Shown here one piece after another: positions 6,491-7,522 of a stretch of DNA of 7,522 bases. The notes below the pieces were generated by a model. That model did not search any database and was not told the origin of the DNA. It saw only the letters and a program-made list of their open reading frames with translations. How positions within the stretch are numbered: the first letter of the stretch is position 1; every line of letters begins with the position of its first letter. The stretch comes from CBCYMI01 sp965183855 (GTDB taxonomy: Bacteria; Pseudomonadota; Alphaproteobacteria; Caulobacterales; Maricaulaceae): the NCBI GenBank assembly GCA_965183855.1, contig CBCYMI010000019.1, positions 1 through 7,522 on the forward strand, written 5' to 3'. The translations under genes were made by a program, and so were the position numbers.

Positions 6491-6879
6491 TAAAAAATAT
6501 CTGGATAAAACATTCTGTATAAAAAATAAATATCTTCATAAAAATTACTTGTTCAAACAAACCTGTAACAAAGATAAAAAGGGACTAAAAATATCTGAAA
6601 ATAATAAAATAAATTAATTAAACGGATCAGAAAAATCGTATAGTATTGTTTTTTAAAAGGTATTTCTTTTTAAAAGAATGAAACCTGTCTCTAACAATAG
6701 AGAAAAATAATAATTAATGCTTGAAAAAACAGCTAAATTTACAAAAATTATTTAAAAAGGTTGAGATTCTCTAGAAAATCATTCCTAATCATTGATCAAA
6801 CTCCTAAATGAAAGAACATTATAAAAAAATAGATACATAAAAACAATCTGGGGGTCAACTGGAATATAATTTCATTATT
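6491..6879. other. Gene-free AT-rich spacer
   Basis: About 390 bases between the MerR-type gene and the tRNA promoter. I find no reading frame with a credible start, no recognisable protein fragment, and no hairpin followed by a T-run. Small features only: TTTTTAAAAG occurs twice (6650-6659 and 6667-6676), and TCTCT/AGAGA can form a 5-bp stem (near 6689-6704). It could hold a small RNA or simply be decayed sequence. Confidence 0.5.
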
Positions 6880-7326
6880 TTATCTGGATTTAGTCTTTTC
6901 AATTAAACTCGTTAATTGATGTTTAGCCTGCTCAAGTCTACTCAAAATGCGGTTTAAACATTGCTTTTTTTGATCTGATAAAACATAACCAGTTTTTTCC
7001 TGAATGGATGAATTATCCTGAGCTTGAATAGATTTTTTCTCTATTTTGTCAATCAATTCATCTATATCGTTTAATTCTGAAAGACGATTTTTTGTGTCCT
7101 TAATAGATAAATCCTGATCTCTAATAAAATATTTAAGAACTTTCAAAAGCTTTAATTCATTGGAACCATAATAGCGCCTGCCTCCTGAACGCTTCATCGG
7201 ACGCAATTGAGAAAACTGGGTTTCCCAAAACCTCAAAACATGAGCAGGAAGCATAAGAAGGTGAGATGCTTCTCCTATTGTACGATAAGCTGTTTCTGAT
7301 TTTCTATAATCATCTGGATTAACCAA
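6880..7326 (-). CDS. MerR-family transcriptional regulator
   Basis: DNA-binding regulator of 148 residues. The MerR winged-helix domain spans about 13-85: the helix-turn-helix begins at YRTIGEASHLL, with the typical LPAHVLRFWETQF (26-38), and the wing is RSGGRRYY (46-53). A variable linker (about 95-115) and a short predicted coiled coil (about 117-143) follow, which would form the dimer. Only one cysteine (C123) is present, so a metal-sensing MerR or thiol-sensing SoxR role is unlikely. The ligand is unknown. The start is TTG (7324-7326), supported by AGAGG nine bases upstream; a TAG five codons earlier excludes a longer form. Many alphaproteobacteria carry such a gene after the IHF alpha gene and next to tRNA-Pro, and this arrangement fits. 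A palindrome lies at its promoter and suggests autoregulation. Confidence 0.9.
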   Translation of the reverse strand: MVNPDDYRKSETAYRTIGEASHLLMLPAHVLRFWETQFSQLRPMKRSGGRRYYGSNELKLLKVLKYFIRDQDLSIKDTKNRLSELNDIDELIDKIEKKSIQAQDNSSIQEKTGYVLSDQKKQCLNRILSRLEQAKHQLTSLIEKTKSR

Positions 7327-7335
7327 GTCTCTAAT

Positions 7336-7340
7336 CCTCT
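7336..7340 (-). promoter_or_regulatory. Ribosome binding site supporting the TTG start of the merR-type gene
   Basis: AGAGG on the minus strand with a 9-base spacer to TTG. The frame upstream is closed by TAG after four codons, and no ATG lies between, so this is the likely start. Confidence 0.5.
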
Positions 7341-7349
7341 ATCTAATCA

Positions 7350-7379
7350 GTATTATTTCTAAATAATACCAAGATTATA
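7350..7379 (-). promoter_or_regulatory. -10 element and 20-bp palindrome before the merR-type gene
   Basis: A perfect TATAAT on the minus strand (7374-7379) is followed four bases later by the palindrome GTATTATTT-AG-AAATAATAC (7350-7369). It would cover the transcription start and the first transcribed bases, ending 23 bases before the TTG start. No good -35 sequence is found at 16 to 20 bp spacing. The palindrome may be an operator, perhaps for the product of this gene, or a 5' hairpin of the mRNA. MerR proteins usually bind between -35 and -10, so the position is unusual. Confidence 0.5.
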
Positions 7380-7429
7380 CCCAATATGACCCCATACATC
7401 TATATAAATTTATGAATGTCTAACATGCC

Positions 7430-7473
7430 TTTTTAAGGTGGTTTATACCTTCTTAAAAATCTAGAAATAAACC
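7430..7473. repeat. Two overlapping, mutually exclusive inverted repeats
   Basis: Structure one pairs TTTTTAAGGT (7430-7439) with ACCTT/AAAAA (7447-7451, 7455-7459), leaving a 3-base bulge and a 7-base loop. Structure two pairs GGTTTAT (7440-7446) and TTCT (7450-7453) with AGAA and ATAAACC (7463-7473), with a 3-base bulge and a 9-base loop. They share bases, so only one can form at a time. Neither is followed by a T-run on the minus strand. They may lie in the 3' end of an upstream transcript or the leader of the merR-type gene. Confidence 0.45.
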
Positions 7474-7492
7474 CATTTATCAGGAAGGATGA

Positions 7493-7522
7493 TTAAGTCT
7501 TTTTTTTAACTTCGGAGATGCC
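7493..7522 (-). CDS. Possible 3' end of an upstream gene (cut by window edge)
   Basis: From the right edge the minus strand reads GISEVKKKT and then TAA (7493-7495). The frame is open to the edge, but only nine codons are visible and chance is easily possible. In related bacteria the gene before this MerR-type regulator is often that for IHF alpha; the visible residues are too few to confirm it. Another frame is also open to the edge and ends a little further downstream. Confidence 0.2.
   Translation of the reverse strand, partial: GISEVKKKT

Noticed and set aside
6880..7326. Metal- or redox-sensing MerR member (MerR, CueR, SoxR)
   Set aside because: The C-terminal half has a single cysteine and no metal-binding pattern, and no metal-transport gene is nearby.

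Overview
The window is AT-rich bacterial chromosome. Every gene I can support lies on the minus strand. The protein sequences look alphaproteobacterial: the FabF N-terminal half, the 'GADSLD' acyl carrier protein and the MerR-like protein beside a tRNA-Pro all fit. Gene order and low GC together point most to the Acetobacteraceae, perhaps an insect-associated, AT-rich genus such as Commensalibacter. That genus guess is inference; no database search was possible.

Layout in the direction of transcription (right to left). At the right edge there may be the last few codons of an upstream gene (7493-7522). It is followed by a pair of overlapping inverted repeats (7430-7473). Next is a promoter-like TATAAT with a 20-bp palindrome just downstream, and then a MerR-family regulator (6880-7326, TTG start). 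A gene-poor, very AT-rich stretch (6491-6879) leads to a probable promoter and a tRNA-Pro(GGG) with encoded CCA (6344-6421). A good promoter (TTGACA) then precedes the fatty-acid cluster fabD, fabG, acpP, fabF, followed by mltG and gmk. The leftmost ~600 bp hold no intact gene: there is a truncated, frameshifted remnant of an alpha/beta hydrolase and, at the very edge, short tandem repeats that could be part of a mobile-element end.

How the genes work together. FabD loads malonate onto AcpP, FabF condenses malonyl-AcpP with the growing chain, and FabG reduces the beta-ketoacyl product. MltG cleaves nascent peptidoglycan at the inner membrane, so membrane-lipid and wall synthesis are encoded side by side. 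Gmk makes GDP from GMP. AcpP probably has an extra promoter inside the cluster with a long leader.

I see no clear undescribed system; this is mainly a conserved housekeeping region. The observation most worth checking is mltG. Its N-terminal cytoplasmic segment and its membrane helix are in different reading frames, joined across two runs of eight A/T. This could be a sequencing error, a real mutation, or a gene that depends on slippage. The palindrome at the merR promoter is the second point of interest.
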